Source: Geothermobacter hydrogeniphilus (lineage in GTDB: Bacteria; Desulfobacterota; Desulfuromonadia; Desulfuromonadales; Geothermobacteraceae). From it: a stretch of DNA of 64,000 bases. Under the pieces are notes generated by a model. It saw only the letters and a list, made by a program, of their open reading frames with translations, searched no databases and had not been told where the DNA came from. The translations under genes were made by a program, and so were the position numbers. Location: assembly GCF_002093115.1 (NCBI RefSeq), contig NZ_NAAD01000015.1:42771-106770 (forward strand), written 5' to 3'. Shown here one piece after another: positions 52,949 through 61,537 of the stretch. Numbering within the stretch: the first letter of the stretch is position 1; every line of letters begins with the position of its first letter.

Positions 52949-54752
52949 TAGTTCCTCATGGGATAAAAAAGATGATGCGTGGAAGGTTGAGGCATCAGAC
53001 ATAAACGTAAAGCAGATAACAGATGAAGAGTTTTATAATTATTTTATAGTAAAAGATGAAGTTAAAGACTTTATTCAACTTGTCCAAAAGAAAATTATAC
53101 AGGCGCCAAAAGGTTATGGTAAGACGCTTTTTTTAAGAAAAAAAGCAAGTAATTTTATAAAAAAACACCCGAATGAGACATTTCCTCGAGATGGTTTGTG
53201 TGAAGATGGAAAGGATCATTCAATTCCAATATTGGAAGATAACACATTTAAAAAGAACTATTATATCTCAGAAGAAGATTTAAAAAATAAATCAAGGGTT
53301 AGCGGTAAGATATCAAATATAAAAAATGCATGGATGGCTTCAATTATTCAAGCAGCATATGATTATGTTAACAATGTTGGAGGGAAAAGTGTAAATAAAA
53401 CTATTGCTTCATTCAGAAATAATCTGTCATTAAGTGCAAAAGAATTAGAAAAAAAGTTGAATGACGGGACGCTGCAAGGCTTCGACCAAGAATGTTATAT
53501 ATTTATTGATAATATTGATAGAATGGTTGATTTTGGGTATGAAATATTTTTGAGTGATGATGAAAGGCACATTGAAGATATTGGCATTTTTCAATTTTGG
53601 GTGGCGATACAGGTTGCTTTTTGCTTGGCCATTAATGAGTTGCCCAAAAAACACATACATGTATATGGTGCGGTGAGGCATGAAGCATTAAGTCTTTTGG
53701 ATGAAAGTTATTTCGAATATGCAGATTTAACAAAACTCCAGAGACTAATGACTTGTTTAGATTACAATAAGAATGACATTGAAAAAATATATTTTAACAA
53801 TATTGCCTTGTCTATGGGATGTTCTCCAATATCAAAAAATGAACAAAGAGAGGCAATAGTTAAATATTATGGATTAAGAAAACCGGTGATATTCAATGGA
53901 CTGATCAAGAAAAATGAAAAATTATTCGATTATCTATATCGACATACATTGTATAAACCGCGTGATATTGTTAATATTGGGTACAAAATAAGATATACAT
54001 GCAAGAAACATATTGCGGATAGAGAAGAATTTATAAAAATGGTTGTCCATGAAAAATCACTTTATAAGTCAATTGTAGGTGATTATTTGACAGAGATAGG
54101 ATCTCCTCTGCAGGGAAAAATAAATGTCCTTGCCAATTATAATAGCGACATAAAAAATATTTTAACTATAAACGATTTGAAAACAATTTGCAGGTGGATA
54201 AACAGAATAGGTAAAGATGAAGAGTGTGATGAATGTATTGATTGCGATAAATTTCACTATTTCTGTTACTTGTATAACGCCGGTCTGCTTGGGGTAGAAA
54301 AAGCTCAATCTAAGAAGGTGACACAAAAATTTCAATTGCCACACCAGCGTGATGAGATTTTAACGGGTGGATATAGATCTATTCATAGGCTTAGAAAAAA
54401 GGATTACTTTTTTTTACATCCGTTACTTTATGGAAGGGCAAAGTTTTCTGCAAATACAAAGATTTTAATAGGAGACGGTGATTTATTTTATAAAATTTAT
54501 AAATACGGAATTAGGTCTGATGATGGTAGAAAATATAATGTTTCAATGTATTTATCAGAGAATTGGAAAATTAAATTCAAAGTAATTTTTGATAAAAATT
54601 TTTCGGTGTATGAAGAATTATTGAGAACTGCCAAGGATATTTTGGATAGCCAAGAAATTCGTAAATATTTACCAGAATCAGAAATAGAGAAAGTTTATGA
54701 AATGGCAAGTAAGTTAGAAATAAATAGATTTTCTACTCATATTGATATTTGA
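52938..54752 (+). CDS. P-loop ATPase of uncertain family (island gene 2)
   Basis: A 604-residue cytoplasmic protein in the same AT-rich composition. Walker A APKGYGKT is at 56-63, and a Walker-B-like CYIFIDNIDR at 186-195. HVYGAVRHEAL near 241 resembles sensor-1 regions of STAND/KAP-type ATPases. A C-x2-C-x2-C-x6-C cluster at 430-443 may bind zinc, and the C-terminal third is a helical/winged region. Similar to P-loop ATPases of the Sll1717 kind, which occur in defence islands, but no named family is certain. GTG 52938 is preferred, with GGAGGGAGA upstream inside gene 1. Confidence 0.7.
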   Translation: MVANSSSWDKKDDAWKVEASDINVKQITDEEFYNYFIVKDEVKDFIQLVQKKIIQAPKGYGKTLFLRKKASNFIKKHPNETFPRDGLCEDGKDHSIPILEDNTFKKNYYISEEDLKNKSRVSGKISNIKNAWMASIIQAAYDYVNNVGGKSVNKTIASFRNNLSLSAKELEKKLNDGTLQGFDQECYIFIDNIDRMVDFGYEIFLSDDERHIEDIGIFQFWVAIQVAFCLAINELPKKHIHVYGAVRHEALSLLDESYFEYADLTKLQRLMTCLDYNKNDIEKIYFNNIALSMGCSPISKNEQREAIVKYYGLRKPVIFNGLIKKNEKLFDYLYRHTLYKPRDIVNIGYKIRYTCKKHIADREEFIKMVVHEKSLYKSIVGDYLTEIGSPLQGKINVLANYNSDIKNILTINDLKTICRWINRIGKDEECDECIDCDKFHYFCYLYNAGLLGVEKAQSKKVTQKFQLPHQRDEILTGGYRSIHRLRKKDYFFLHPLLYGRAKFSANTKILIGDGDLFYKIYKYGIRSDDGRKYNVSMYLSENWKIKFKVIFDKNFSVYEELLRTAKDILDSQEIRKYLPESEIEKVYEMASKLEINRFSTHIDI

Positions 54753-54781
54753 CTGTTTGTAGAGTAGAGGGGAGGGGTTTC

Positions 54782-55555
54782 TCAATAAAGAAAATGTTTG
54801 ATCTTTTCCCCCTTTTCGCCAATCTCCGTCATCGCATCAATACCGATCTGCAGGTGGCTGTCGGCCCAGCGTTGCGTCACTTGCTGGTCCGATTCCTCGG
54901 TTTTGACTCCCTCGGGAGTCAGGGGGACGTCTGAGACCAGCAACAGCGCGCCGCGGGCGATGACGTTGTAGTGGCCGACGATGAAGATGGTCGCGGTTTC
55001 CATGTCGATGCCGATGCTGGTGGTCTTCTTGAGTTTCTGCAGAAAGGCCTCGTCATGTTCCCAGATGCGGCGATTGGTCGAATAGACCACCCCGGTGCGG
55101 TAATCGTGGCCATGTTCGAGGATCTTCTCCGAAACGAACTTGTGCAGTTTAAAGGATGGCAACGCCGGGACTTCGGCCGGAAAGTAATCGTTGCTGGTTC
55201 CCTCGCCGCGAATTGCCGCATTCGGCAGAATGAAGTGGCCGATCTCGGTCGATTTTTTCAATCCGCCGCATTTGCCGAGAAACAGTGCCCCTTTGGGCTG
55301 GATGGCACTGAGCAGGTCCATAATGGTGGCGGCGTTCGCTGAACCGATGCCGAAGTTGATGATGGTCAGACCGTTGCTGTTGGTCGCCGACTGCATCGGC
55401 CTGTTTTCTCCCTGGATATCACAACCGAACTTCTCCGCAAACTTGACGACATAGTGTCGGAAGTTGGTGAGCAGGATGTAGTCACCGAAGCCGTCGAGCG
55501 GCATTCCGGTGTAACGCGGTAACCAGTTTTTGGTGATCTCATGACGATCGAGCAT
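54782..55555 (-). CDS. amn: AMP nucleosidase
   Basis: A 257-residue short-form AMP nucleosidase that splits AMP into adenine and ribose 5-phosphate. It has the nucleoside-phosphorylase fold: IINFGIGSANAATIMDLL, GALFLGKCGGLKKSTEIGHFILP, IGIDMETATIFIVGHY and GALLLVSDVPLTPEGVKTEESD. It lacks the N-terminal domain of the E. coli enzyme. Its stop is 29 bp from the AT-rich island and convergent with it, with no terminator seen between. Confidence 0.9.
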   Translation of the reverse strand: MLDRHEITKNWLPRYTGMPLDGFGDYILLTNFRHYVVKFAEKFGCDIQGENRPMQSATNSNGLTIINFGIGSANAATIMDLLSAIQPKGALFLGKCGGLKKSTEIGHFILPNAAIRGEGTSNDYFPAEVPALPSFKLHKFVSEKILEHGHDYRTGVVYSTNRRIWEHDEAFLQKLKKTTSIGIDMETATIFIVGHYNVIARGALLLVSDVPLTPEGVKTEESDQQVTQRWADSHLQIGIDAMTEIGEKGEKIKHFLY

Positions 55556-55717
55556 GGAACCTCTCCCTGAAAAGTCAAAATCTCTTTAAAAGGATAGGGG
55601 GCGGCGGCGATTTGGCAAGCCTTTGAAGGCGACGGGGTGCCAGCCCTTGATGCAATCAGGGGCGTTTTACCTTTATTCCTTTGTACGGAAGAGAACAGCA
55701 TCCTTGCATGGGGGCAG

Positions 55718-55737
55718 GGGCGACCGGCCGGTCGCCC
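55718..55737. repeat. 20-bp perfect palindrome
   Basis: GGGCGACCGGCCGGTCGCCC lies in the gap between amn and the AEC transporter gene; such GC palindromes recur as short interspersed repeats in related genomes. Confidence 0.45.
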
Positions 55738-55775
55738 GTACTCGAAATATCATCTTTTCAGTGTCATGCTTTGTT

Positions 55776-56681
55776 TTAGAGCAGCACCATGGTCAGGGTC
55801 AGTGTCGCCAGGCTGGCCAGGGTCGAGACCAGGACCACGGAGGTGACGAAATCGGGAACGATATCGTTTTCCCTGGCGATGATCGCCACCAGGACGGCGG
55901 TCGGCATGCCGGCCTGGAGGACGCCGGCGGCAAAGTCGATCTGCCCCAGGCCGAAGGACAGGGCGATCAGGGCGGCGAGGGCCGGGGCCAGCAGCAGGCG
56001 GATGGCGGAGGCGGCAAACACGTCCGGCGACAATCTGACCCGCTTTTGCTCCAGCAGCTGCAGGCCGAGGGCGAACAGCATCACCGGAATCATGGCATCG
56101 GCCAGCAGGCCGATCATGCGCGACAAGACCAGCGGGACGGTCAGGTGGCTGTTGGCGACCGCCAGGCCCGGTATCGTCGCCCAGAGCGCCGGGGTTCTCA
56201 GCAGTCCTTTCAGGGCCCCCGATCCCCCGCCGCGCGCCCAGCCGGCGGCACTGACACAGACCACGAAGGCGACGATGGTGATGGCGACAAAGTAGATGGT
56301 CGCCGGGGCCAGCGCCGCTTCGCCCAGCCGGAAGCGGATCACCGCCAGTCCATAATTGCCGACATTGCCGAAGGACGCGATCATCACGAACGCAGCGATC
56401 ATTTCCCGGGAACGTCCCAGCAGTCGGGCCAGTCCGCCGGCGACGAGCGCGGCGAGCAGGTGGGTGGTCGCGGCGACGCCGATCAGTTTCGCCGCGGCGG
56501 AGAGGGGGATGCCGGACTGGCTGAGAGCCTGGAAGATGAAGGCCGGGACGAAGACGTAGTAGGCGACCCGGGTCAGAGTCCGGGCCTGCAGGGCGAGGCG
56601 GTTTCCCAGCAGGTAGCCCAGGGCGATAATGCCGAAAACCGGCAGAATGACGTTGAGAAAAACAGTGAAGAGTTCTGACAT
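55776..56681 (-). CDS. AEC (auxin efflux carrier-like) family transporter
   Basis: A 301-residue membrane protein with about ten helices in two halves. The first helix FLNVILPVFGIIALGYLLG and the repeated PTAVLVAIIARE-type segment with a broken helix are typical of the BART/AEC superfamily. Bacterial members carry malonate, malate or other organic acids. No signal to the substrate; single gene. Confidence 0.85.
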   Translation of the reverse strand: MSELFTVFLNVILPVFGIIALGYLLGNRLALQARTLTRVAYYVFVPAFIFQALSQSGIPLSAAAKLIGVAATTHLLAALVAGGLARLLGRSREMIAAFVMIASFGNVGNYGLAVIRFRLGEAALAPATIYFVAITIVAFVVCVSAAGWARGGGSGALKGLLRTPALWATIPGLAVANSHLTVPLVLSRMIGLLADAMIPVMLFALGLQLLEQKRVRLSPDVFAASAIRLLLAPALAALIALSFGLGQIDFAAGVLQAGMPTAVLVAIIARENDIVPDFVTSVVLVSTLASLATLTLTMVLL

Positions 56682-56831
56682 GGGGGTTCCGTTGACGGGG
56701 TCGCTGCCTTTTTGAGGAGGCGGTGGTTGATTCAGGTTTCAGGATGGCTGGTACGACGATATCGTCACAGCGAAAATCAGAACTGAAAACAGGATCCCCT
56801 GTTATGCCCGGGTCGTTACAAACCTTTGGGT

Positions 56832-57953
56832 TCAGGTTTTGCGCACAATTACGCTGCCGGCCGAATAGCCGGCGCCGAAGGAGCAGATCACCCCGAGATC
56901 GCCTGCGGCAAGACCGTCATGGTGCAGGTGGAAGGCGATGATCGAGCCGGCCGAGCTGGTGTTGGCGTAGCGGTCGAGGATGACCGGGGCCTCTTCGGCA
57001 CTGGCCTCGCGGCCGAGTACTTTCTTGCTGATCAGCAGGTTCATGTTGAGATTGGCCTGGTGCAGCCAGAGACGCCTGAGCTGGTCCGGGGCAATATCAT
57101 TGGCCGCCAGGTGGTCACGGATCAGCCCGGCCACCATCGGAATCACTTCCTTGAAGACCTTGCGGCCCTGCTGGATGAAGAGTTTGTCGGGGCTGTTGAT
57201 GGTTTCCGGCGTAGCCCGGTTGAGAAAACCGAAGTTGTTGCGGATGTTGTTGGAGAAAGAGGTTGTCAGCCGGGTTGAAAGGATTTCGAAGGCATTCTGC
57301 GCGGTGCAGGTTTCAGCCGCCTCAATCAGGATCGCGGTGCAGGCGTCGCCGAAGATGAAATGGCTGTCGCGGTCGCGGAAGTTGAGATGGCCGGTGCAGA
57401 TCTCCGGATTGATGACCAGTACGGCGCGCGCCTGTCCCCGGGCGATGGCGTCGCAGGCGCTCTGGATGGCGAAGGTGGCCGAGGAGCAGGCCATGTTCAT
57501 GTCGACGGCGAAACCTTCGATGCCCAGCTGGTGCTGGATTTCGATGGCGACGGCCGGGTAGGGGCGCTGCAGGTTGGAGCAGGCGACCATCACCGCGCCA
57601 ACCTCTGCCGCATTTTTTCCGGCGGCCTGCAGTGCCTGGCGGGCCGCGGCGACGCCCATCTCGCATTGCAGCGACGGTTCCTCGTTGCTCCGCTCGGGCA
57701 GTCGCGGACACATGATTTCCGGATCGAGAATCCCGCTCTTGTTGACCACGTAACGGTTCTTGATTCCCGAGGCCTTTTCGATGAACTCGCAGCTCGATTC
57801 CGGCAGCGGCTCCATCTGTCCCTGCGCGATCTGTCCGGCGTGCTGCCGGTTGTGGATGGCAACGTAGCGGTTGTAGGCTGTGACCAGTTCCTGGTTGGAA
57901 ATCGCCTCGGGCGGCGTGTAGAGCCCGGTACCGCTGATCATGAGAGGTTTCAT
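56832..57953 (-). CDS. beta-ketoacyl-ACP synthase III, long form
   Basis: A 373-residue thiolase-fold condensing enzyme. The triad is Cys156 (DMNMACSSATFAIQ), His298 (LWLHQANLNMN) and Asn331 (DRYANTSSAGS). It is longer than FabH because of an insertion near residues 25-95 (NRYVAIHNRQHAGQIAQG). Similar long forms take acyl-CoA primers longer than acetyl. Not near other lipid genes. It probably complements the fabH gene at 49477, but the substrate is inferred only from family. Confidence 0.9.
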   Translation of the reverse strand: MKPLMISGTGLYTPPEAISNQELVTAYNRYVAIHNRQHAGQIAQGQMEPLPESSCEFIEKASGIKNRYVVNKSGILDPEIMCPRLPERSNEEPSLQCEMGVAAARQALQAAGKNAAEVGAVMVACSNLQRPYPAVAIEIQHQLGIEGFAVDMNMACSSATFAIQSACDAIARGQARAVLVINPEICTGHLNFRDRDSHFIFGDACTAILIEAAETCTAQNAFEILSTRLTTSFSNNIRNNFGFLNRATPETINSPDKLFIQQGRKVFKEVIPMVAGLIRDHLAANDIAPDQLRRLWLHQANLNMNLLISKKVLGREASAEEAPVILDRYANTSSAGSIIAFHLHHDGLAAGDLGVICSFGAGYSAGSVIVRKT

Positions 57954-58148
57954 GCCCTGTTTTTCTCCCCTGGTTTCGAATGAAGATCCGTTAGCCTAAC
58001 TTATTCTGTAGTCGAGGTAAATATCTGAGCCGGTCGTTGTTTGGAACCGGTATTTCACAGAGTTCAGTCCTGAGCTCCCGATGCCGCCCACCCTTCCGTG
58101 GTTCCAGTCGGGTACACGTGATCTGGGGAACCTGCTAGACTGAATCCC

Positions 58149-58955
58149 ATGAACAGAAACAGAAAGACTATGATCGGGATGCTGATTCCCCTCGTCGGCG
58201 GGCTGCTGTTTTTTGCCGCCGGCCGTCTGGAATCCGCCTCCCCTGCCGCGAAGGAGTCTGCCATGGCAACCAGCGAACATCCCCTCACTCACCCGGCCGG
58301 CCCGACTCGCTACGCGCTGTTCGGCGCTGGCTGATTCTGGGGCGTCGACTCCCGGTTCGGGAGTCTGCCCGGCGTGATCGGGACCACGGTCGGTTATGCC
58401 GGCGGCACCACCCCGCACCCCGAATACCGTGCCATGGGGGATCACACCGAAACCCTGCTGGTCGAATACGACCCGGCGCGGATCGGCTACGACGCGCTGC
58501 TGGAGGTCTTCTGGGGCCTGCACGATCCGATGTCCCAGCCCCATCTGCGCCAGTATCGCAACGTGGTTTTTTATCTCGACGCGGAGCAGCAGCGGCAGAT
58601 CGAAGTCTCGGTGGAGCGGGTCCGGCAGCGGAGCGGGCGGCCGGTCAACACCGCTGTCGAGCCGGCCGGAGTCTTCACCGCGGCCGAGGATTACCACCAG
58701 AAATATTACCTGCGCGGCGCTGACAACCTGCTGCAGGGGCTGCGCGGCAATTACCCCGATGAGAAGAGCCTGATCGCCTCCACCGCCGCGGCCCGCATCA
58801 ACGGTTTTCTCGGCTGTCATGGTGATCCCGAAACCCTGGCGGCCGATATCGCCGCGCTAGGGCTCCCGGAAGCGATGCAACTGGAGCTGCTGGAATACCT
58901 GACGCTCAGGTGCCGTAATTTTCGCGGCGTGCCCTGCGCCCTGCCGCGGCAGTGA
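58149..58955 (+). CDS. msrA: selenoprotein peptide-methionine (S)-S-oxide reductase MsrA (in-frame TGA = Sec)
   Basis: A 268-codon frame interrupted only by TGA at 58332-58334. Reading TGA as selenocysteine gives FGAG-U-FWGVD, exactly the catalytic GCFWG site of MsrA. The same frame continues with TVGYAGGTTPHPEY, TETLLVEYDPARI, LHDPMSQP and AAEDYHQKYYLRG, all MsrA landmarks. A hairpin of bacterial SECIS type follows the TGA. The N-terminus looks like a signal or membrane-anchor segment (MIGMLIPLVGGLLFFAAG), so it may repair oxidised methionine in the envelope. A second in-frame ATG at 58263, with AAGGAG 6 nt upstream, could give a cytoplasmic form. Standard gene calling would split it in two. 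Confidence 0.85.
58339..58370 (+). promoter_or_regulatory. candidate bacterial SECIS element of msrA
   Basis: GACTCCC pairs with GGGAGTC (58347-58353 / 58359-58365) around GGTTC, or an 8-bp stem with a GTT loop. Outer GGGC / GCCC can extend it. The loop begins about 20 nt after the TGA, within the range expected for SelB recruitment, and carries the G-U expected at the apex. Confidence 0.7.
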
Positions 58956-58966
58956 TCTTGACCCGC

Positions 58967-59001
58967 GGGGACAGTCCCTCTCTGCAAAAGGGACTGTCCC
59001 C
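58967..59001. repeat. GGGGACAGTCCC hairpin repeat, copy 2
   Basis: Identical 35-bp core to 50627-50661. It lies 12 bp after the msrA stop; the U tract is shorter here (CTTCCC). Confidence 0.7.
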
Positions 59002-59074
59002 TTCCCACACTCTTCACCCGGCCCAGCGCTGAAATCACTTTCTTCCCGCCGATAACTCTGGCACCATAGGCCCC

Positions 59075-59572
59075 ATGTCCAAACCGATCATCCTCAGCTT
59101 TGATCTCACCCGCGATCTCTGGCGCCGGTTCTACGAAGCCCACTACGGCTGCGATACGTCCCTGAAGTGGCGTACCCTCTGGGGGGGCTGCTGCATTGTC
59201 ATCGGCAGCATGGGGTTCGGTGGCTTTTACCACTCGCCGGTGATTGCCTCGCTGCTGCTTCTCACCGGTTTTTTCGGCGTGCTGTCGAAACAGTTGCTGG
59301 TCATCAAGTCCCTGCGCGGAGCCGGTGGTCATCCCTTCTTCGGCAGGGAGCTGGTCGTGGCGATCACGCCGGAGGAGATCGCGGTACGCAGCGGCAACGA
59401 GGGCTACCGCCAGCCCTGGGATAATTTTATCGGCTACCGCGTCCTTGATCCCGGCCTGCTTCTCTACCACGACCGCAGTTCCTTCTTCTTCATCCCCGCT
59501 TCCAGCATGTCGGCCGGCGACGCGAAGCAGGTTGTCGCGATTGTCGCCGCGGCCGGGGTGGAAAAGCTTTGA
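59075..59572 (+). CDS. YcxB-like membrane protein
   Basis: A 165-residue protein with two central hydrophobic helices (LWGGCCIVIGSMGFGGFYHS and IASLLLLTGFFGVL), then a C-terminal beta-rich domain (ELVVAITPEEIAVRSGNEGYRQPWDNFIGYRVLDPGLLLYHDRSSFFFIPASSM) that fits the YcxB-like family. Function of the family is unknown. Single gene after msrA. Confidence 0.7.
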   Translation: MSKPIILSFDLTRDLWRRFYEAHYGCDTSLKWRTLWGGCCIVIGSMGFGGFYHSPVIASLLLLTGFFGVLSKQLLVIKSLRGAGGHPFFGRELVVAITPEEIAVRSGNEGYRQPWDNFIGYRVLDPGLLLYHDRSSFFFIPASSMSAGDAKQVVAIVAAAGVEKL

Positions 59573-59655
59573 ATCGGGACACTCCCCCTCACCACCGTCT
59601 CCTTTCATTATCGCCGGTGTAAATACCGGTGACACCCCTGGAGGGTCCTTTTCGG

Positions 59656-59671
59656 ACCTGTTGAAACAGGT
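59656..59671. promoter_or_regulatory. palindromic upstream activator site candidate
   Basis: ACCTGTT-GA-AACAGGT, perfect 7-bp arms, centred about 60 bp upstream of the -24 element at 59723. This is the usual place for a sigma-54 enhancer-binding protein. Confidence 0.55.
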
Positions 59672-59722
59672 TTGTCCTGTAATAACAATAAGATATTCTC
59701 TTCATAACCGTTAGAACGCTGT

Positions 59723-59738
59723 TTGGCATTCTCCTTGC
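59723..59738 (+). promoter_or_regulatory. sigma-54 promoter of the acyl-CoA synthetase gene
   Basis: TTGGCATTCTCCTTGC matches the -24/-12 consensus, with GG and GC separated by 10 nt. Transcription would begin near 59750, about 44 bp before the ATG. Confidence 0.8.
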
Positions 59739-59793
59739 CTTCCTCTTTGAAGAATTGATTTTTGTTGCCTGATCAATGCGAAAGGGGAGAATC

Positions 59794-61482
59794 ATGAAAA
59801 TGACAGCGAACAGCTACGACAACCTGCCGGTGAACCTGCACGGGCCGAACATGCTCGATTACGAGGAGACGGTCGCGACCTACCAGTTCACCATTCCCGA
59901 GTACTTCAACTTCGGTTTCGATGTCCTTGACCGCTGGGCCAAAGATCGCACCAAGCTGGCGATGGTCTGGGCTGACCGGACCGGGGAGGAGATCCGCAAG
60001 TACAGCTTCTATGACCTGCAGTGCCTCTCCAATCGTTTCGCCAATGTCCTGCGTGACCTCGGCTTCAGGAAAGGGGATCGGCTGTTCGTGATGGTGCCGC
60101 GGCTGGTTGAATGGTACGCGGTCATGCTCGGCTGCTTCAAGCTCGGGGTCATTCCCCTGCCGGGTCCCAATATCCTCGTTCCCAAGGATATCGCCTACCG
60201 GATCAACCAGGCCGAGGCGGTCGGCGCCGTGGTCTGGCACGAGAACGCCGAAAAGCTGGAGGCGGCAAAAGGAGATTGCCCGAGCCTGAAACAGCTGGTC
60301 AGTCTCGGTGGGAAGCGTGACGGTTGGCATTCCTTCGAAGAACTGATGGCGCAGGCTTCACCGCGCCTGTCATGCGACGAGGTTGAGCCGACCCGCGCGG
60401 ACGACGTGATGCTGATCTACTTCACCTCCGGTACCACCAGATTCCCGAAAATGGTACCCCACACCCAGGCCTCCTACGGCATCGGCCATATCATCACTGC
60501 CAAGTTCTGGCAGGATCTCAAGCCGACCGACCTGCACTGGACCCTCTCCGACACCGGCTGGGCCAAGGCCGCCTGGGGCAAAATGTTCGGCCAGTGGCAG
60601 ATTGGCTGCGCAGTGATGGTCCACGACGCCGACGCCAAGTTCAACGCCAAAACCCACCTCAAGCTGATGGAGAGCTGCGGCGTCACCACTTTCTGCGCGC
60701 CGCCGACCGTCTACCGGATGCTGGTGCTGGAGGACCTGAGCCGCTATGATCTTACCGGTATCCGCCATTCTCTGGCTGCCGGCGAGCCGCTCAATCCGGA
60801 GATCATCAAGGTCTGGCAGGAGCACACCGGCACCACCATCTACGACGGTTTCGGCCAGACCGAATCGGTCAACCTGATCGCCAACTACCCCTGCATGGAG
60901 ATCCGTCCCGGCTCGATGGGGAAACCGACCCCCGGCTTTGTGGTCGAGTTGATCGACGATGACGGTAACCCGGTGCCGCAGGGGGAGGAGGGCAATATCG
61001 CCGTCAAGGTCAAGCCGGAGCCGCCGGTCGGGCTGCTCGGGGAGTACTGGCGCAACGAGGAGGCGACCCGCGAGTCCTTCATCGGTGACTGGTACTACAC
61101 CGGCGACAAGGCCACCAAGGATGAGGACGGTTACTTCTGGTTCGTCGGCCGCGCTGACGATGTGATCAACGCCTCCGGCTACCGTATCGGTCCCTTCGAG
61201 GTGGAGAGCGCCCTGCAGAGCCACCCGGCGGTGGCCGAAAGCGCCGTGGTCGGCGCGCCCGACCCGCTGCGCGGCACCATCGTCAAGGCTTTCATTATCC
61301 TGGCGCCCGGTTTCGAGCCGAGCGATGAACTGGTGACCGAGATCCAGGAGCACGTCAAGGTCGAGACCGCGCCCTACAAGTACCCGCGCGAAATCGAGTT
61401 CGTGAAAGAATTGCCGAAGACCATTTCCGGCAAGATCCGCCGCGTCGAGCTGCGGCAGCGGGAAGAGCAGAAGAAAGCGTAA
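59794..61482 (+). CDS. acyl-CoA synthetase (AMP-binding, medium-chain/benzoate-type)
   Basis: A 562-residue adenylate-forming ligase that activates a carboxylic acid to its CoA thioester with ATP. Motifs: YFTSGTTRFPKMVPH (P-loop), YDGFGQTESVN, YYTGDKATKDEDGYFWFVGRADDVINASGYRIGPFEVE in consecutive parts, and the C-terminal catalytic Lys in LPKTISGKIRR. Nearest to the ACSM/benzoate-CoA ligase group, so medium-chain or aromatic acids are likely; exact substrate unknown. AAGGGGAGA ribosome site. Driven by a sigma-54 promoter with an upstream palindrome; no activator gene is adjacent. Confidence 0.9.
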   Translation: MKMTANSYDNLPVNLHGPNMLDYEETVATYQFTIPEYFNFGFDVLDRWAKDRTKLAMVWADRTGEEIRKYSFYDLQCLSNRFANVLRDLGFRKGDRLFVMVPRLVEWYAVMLGCFKLGVIPLPGPNILVPKDIAYRINQAEAVGAVVWHENAEKLEAAKGDCPSLKQLVSLGGKRDGWHSFEELMAQASPRLSCDEVEPTRADDVMLIYFTSGTTRFPKMVPHTQASYGIGHIITAKFWQDLKPTDLHWTLSDTGWAKAAWGKMFGQWQIGCAVMVHDADAKFNAKTHLKLMESCGVTTFCAPPTVYRMLVLEDLSRYDLTGIRHSLAAGEPLNPEIIKVWQEHTGTTIYDGFGQTESVNLIANYPCMEIRPGSMGKPTPGFVVELIDDDGNPVPQGEEGNIAVKVKPEPPVGLLGEYWRNEEATRESFIGDWYYTGDKATKDEDGYFWFVGRADDVINASGYRIGPFEVESALQSHPAVAESAVVGAPDPLRGTIVKAFIILAPGFEPSDELVTEIQEHVKVETAPYKYPREIEFVKELPKTISGKIRRVELRQREEQKKA

Positions 61483-61499
61483 TGACAGCGGGAATCAAT

Positions 61500-61537
61500 C
61501 GGGCCGTTCAGGTGTTCGTGTCAACCTGAACGGCCCG
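61500..61537. repeat. 14-bp inverted repeat between convergent genes
   Basis: CGGGCCGTTCAGGT / ACCTGAACGGCCCG, perfect, with a 10-nt loop; it overlaps the stop codon of the mannosyltransferase-like gene. There are no U runs, but it may act as a shared 3' end. Confidence 0.6.

Noticed and set aside
55623..56678. A 351-codon open frame opposite the AEC transporter gene
   Set aside because: Its translation is low-complexity, rich in Gln, Gly, Arg and Asp, the usual antisense shadow of a hydrophobic membrane protein in high-GC DNA. The opposite strand matches a known family.
58149..58334. A separate 61-residue protein ending at TGA
   Set aside because: Its end coincides with the catalytic position of MsrA and the frame continues beyond the TGA with the rest of the enzyme, so it is better read as one selenoprotein.
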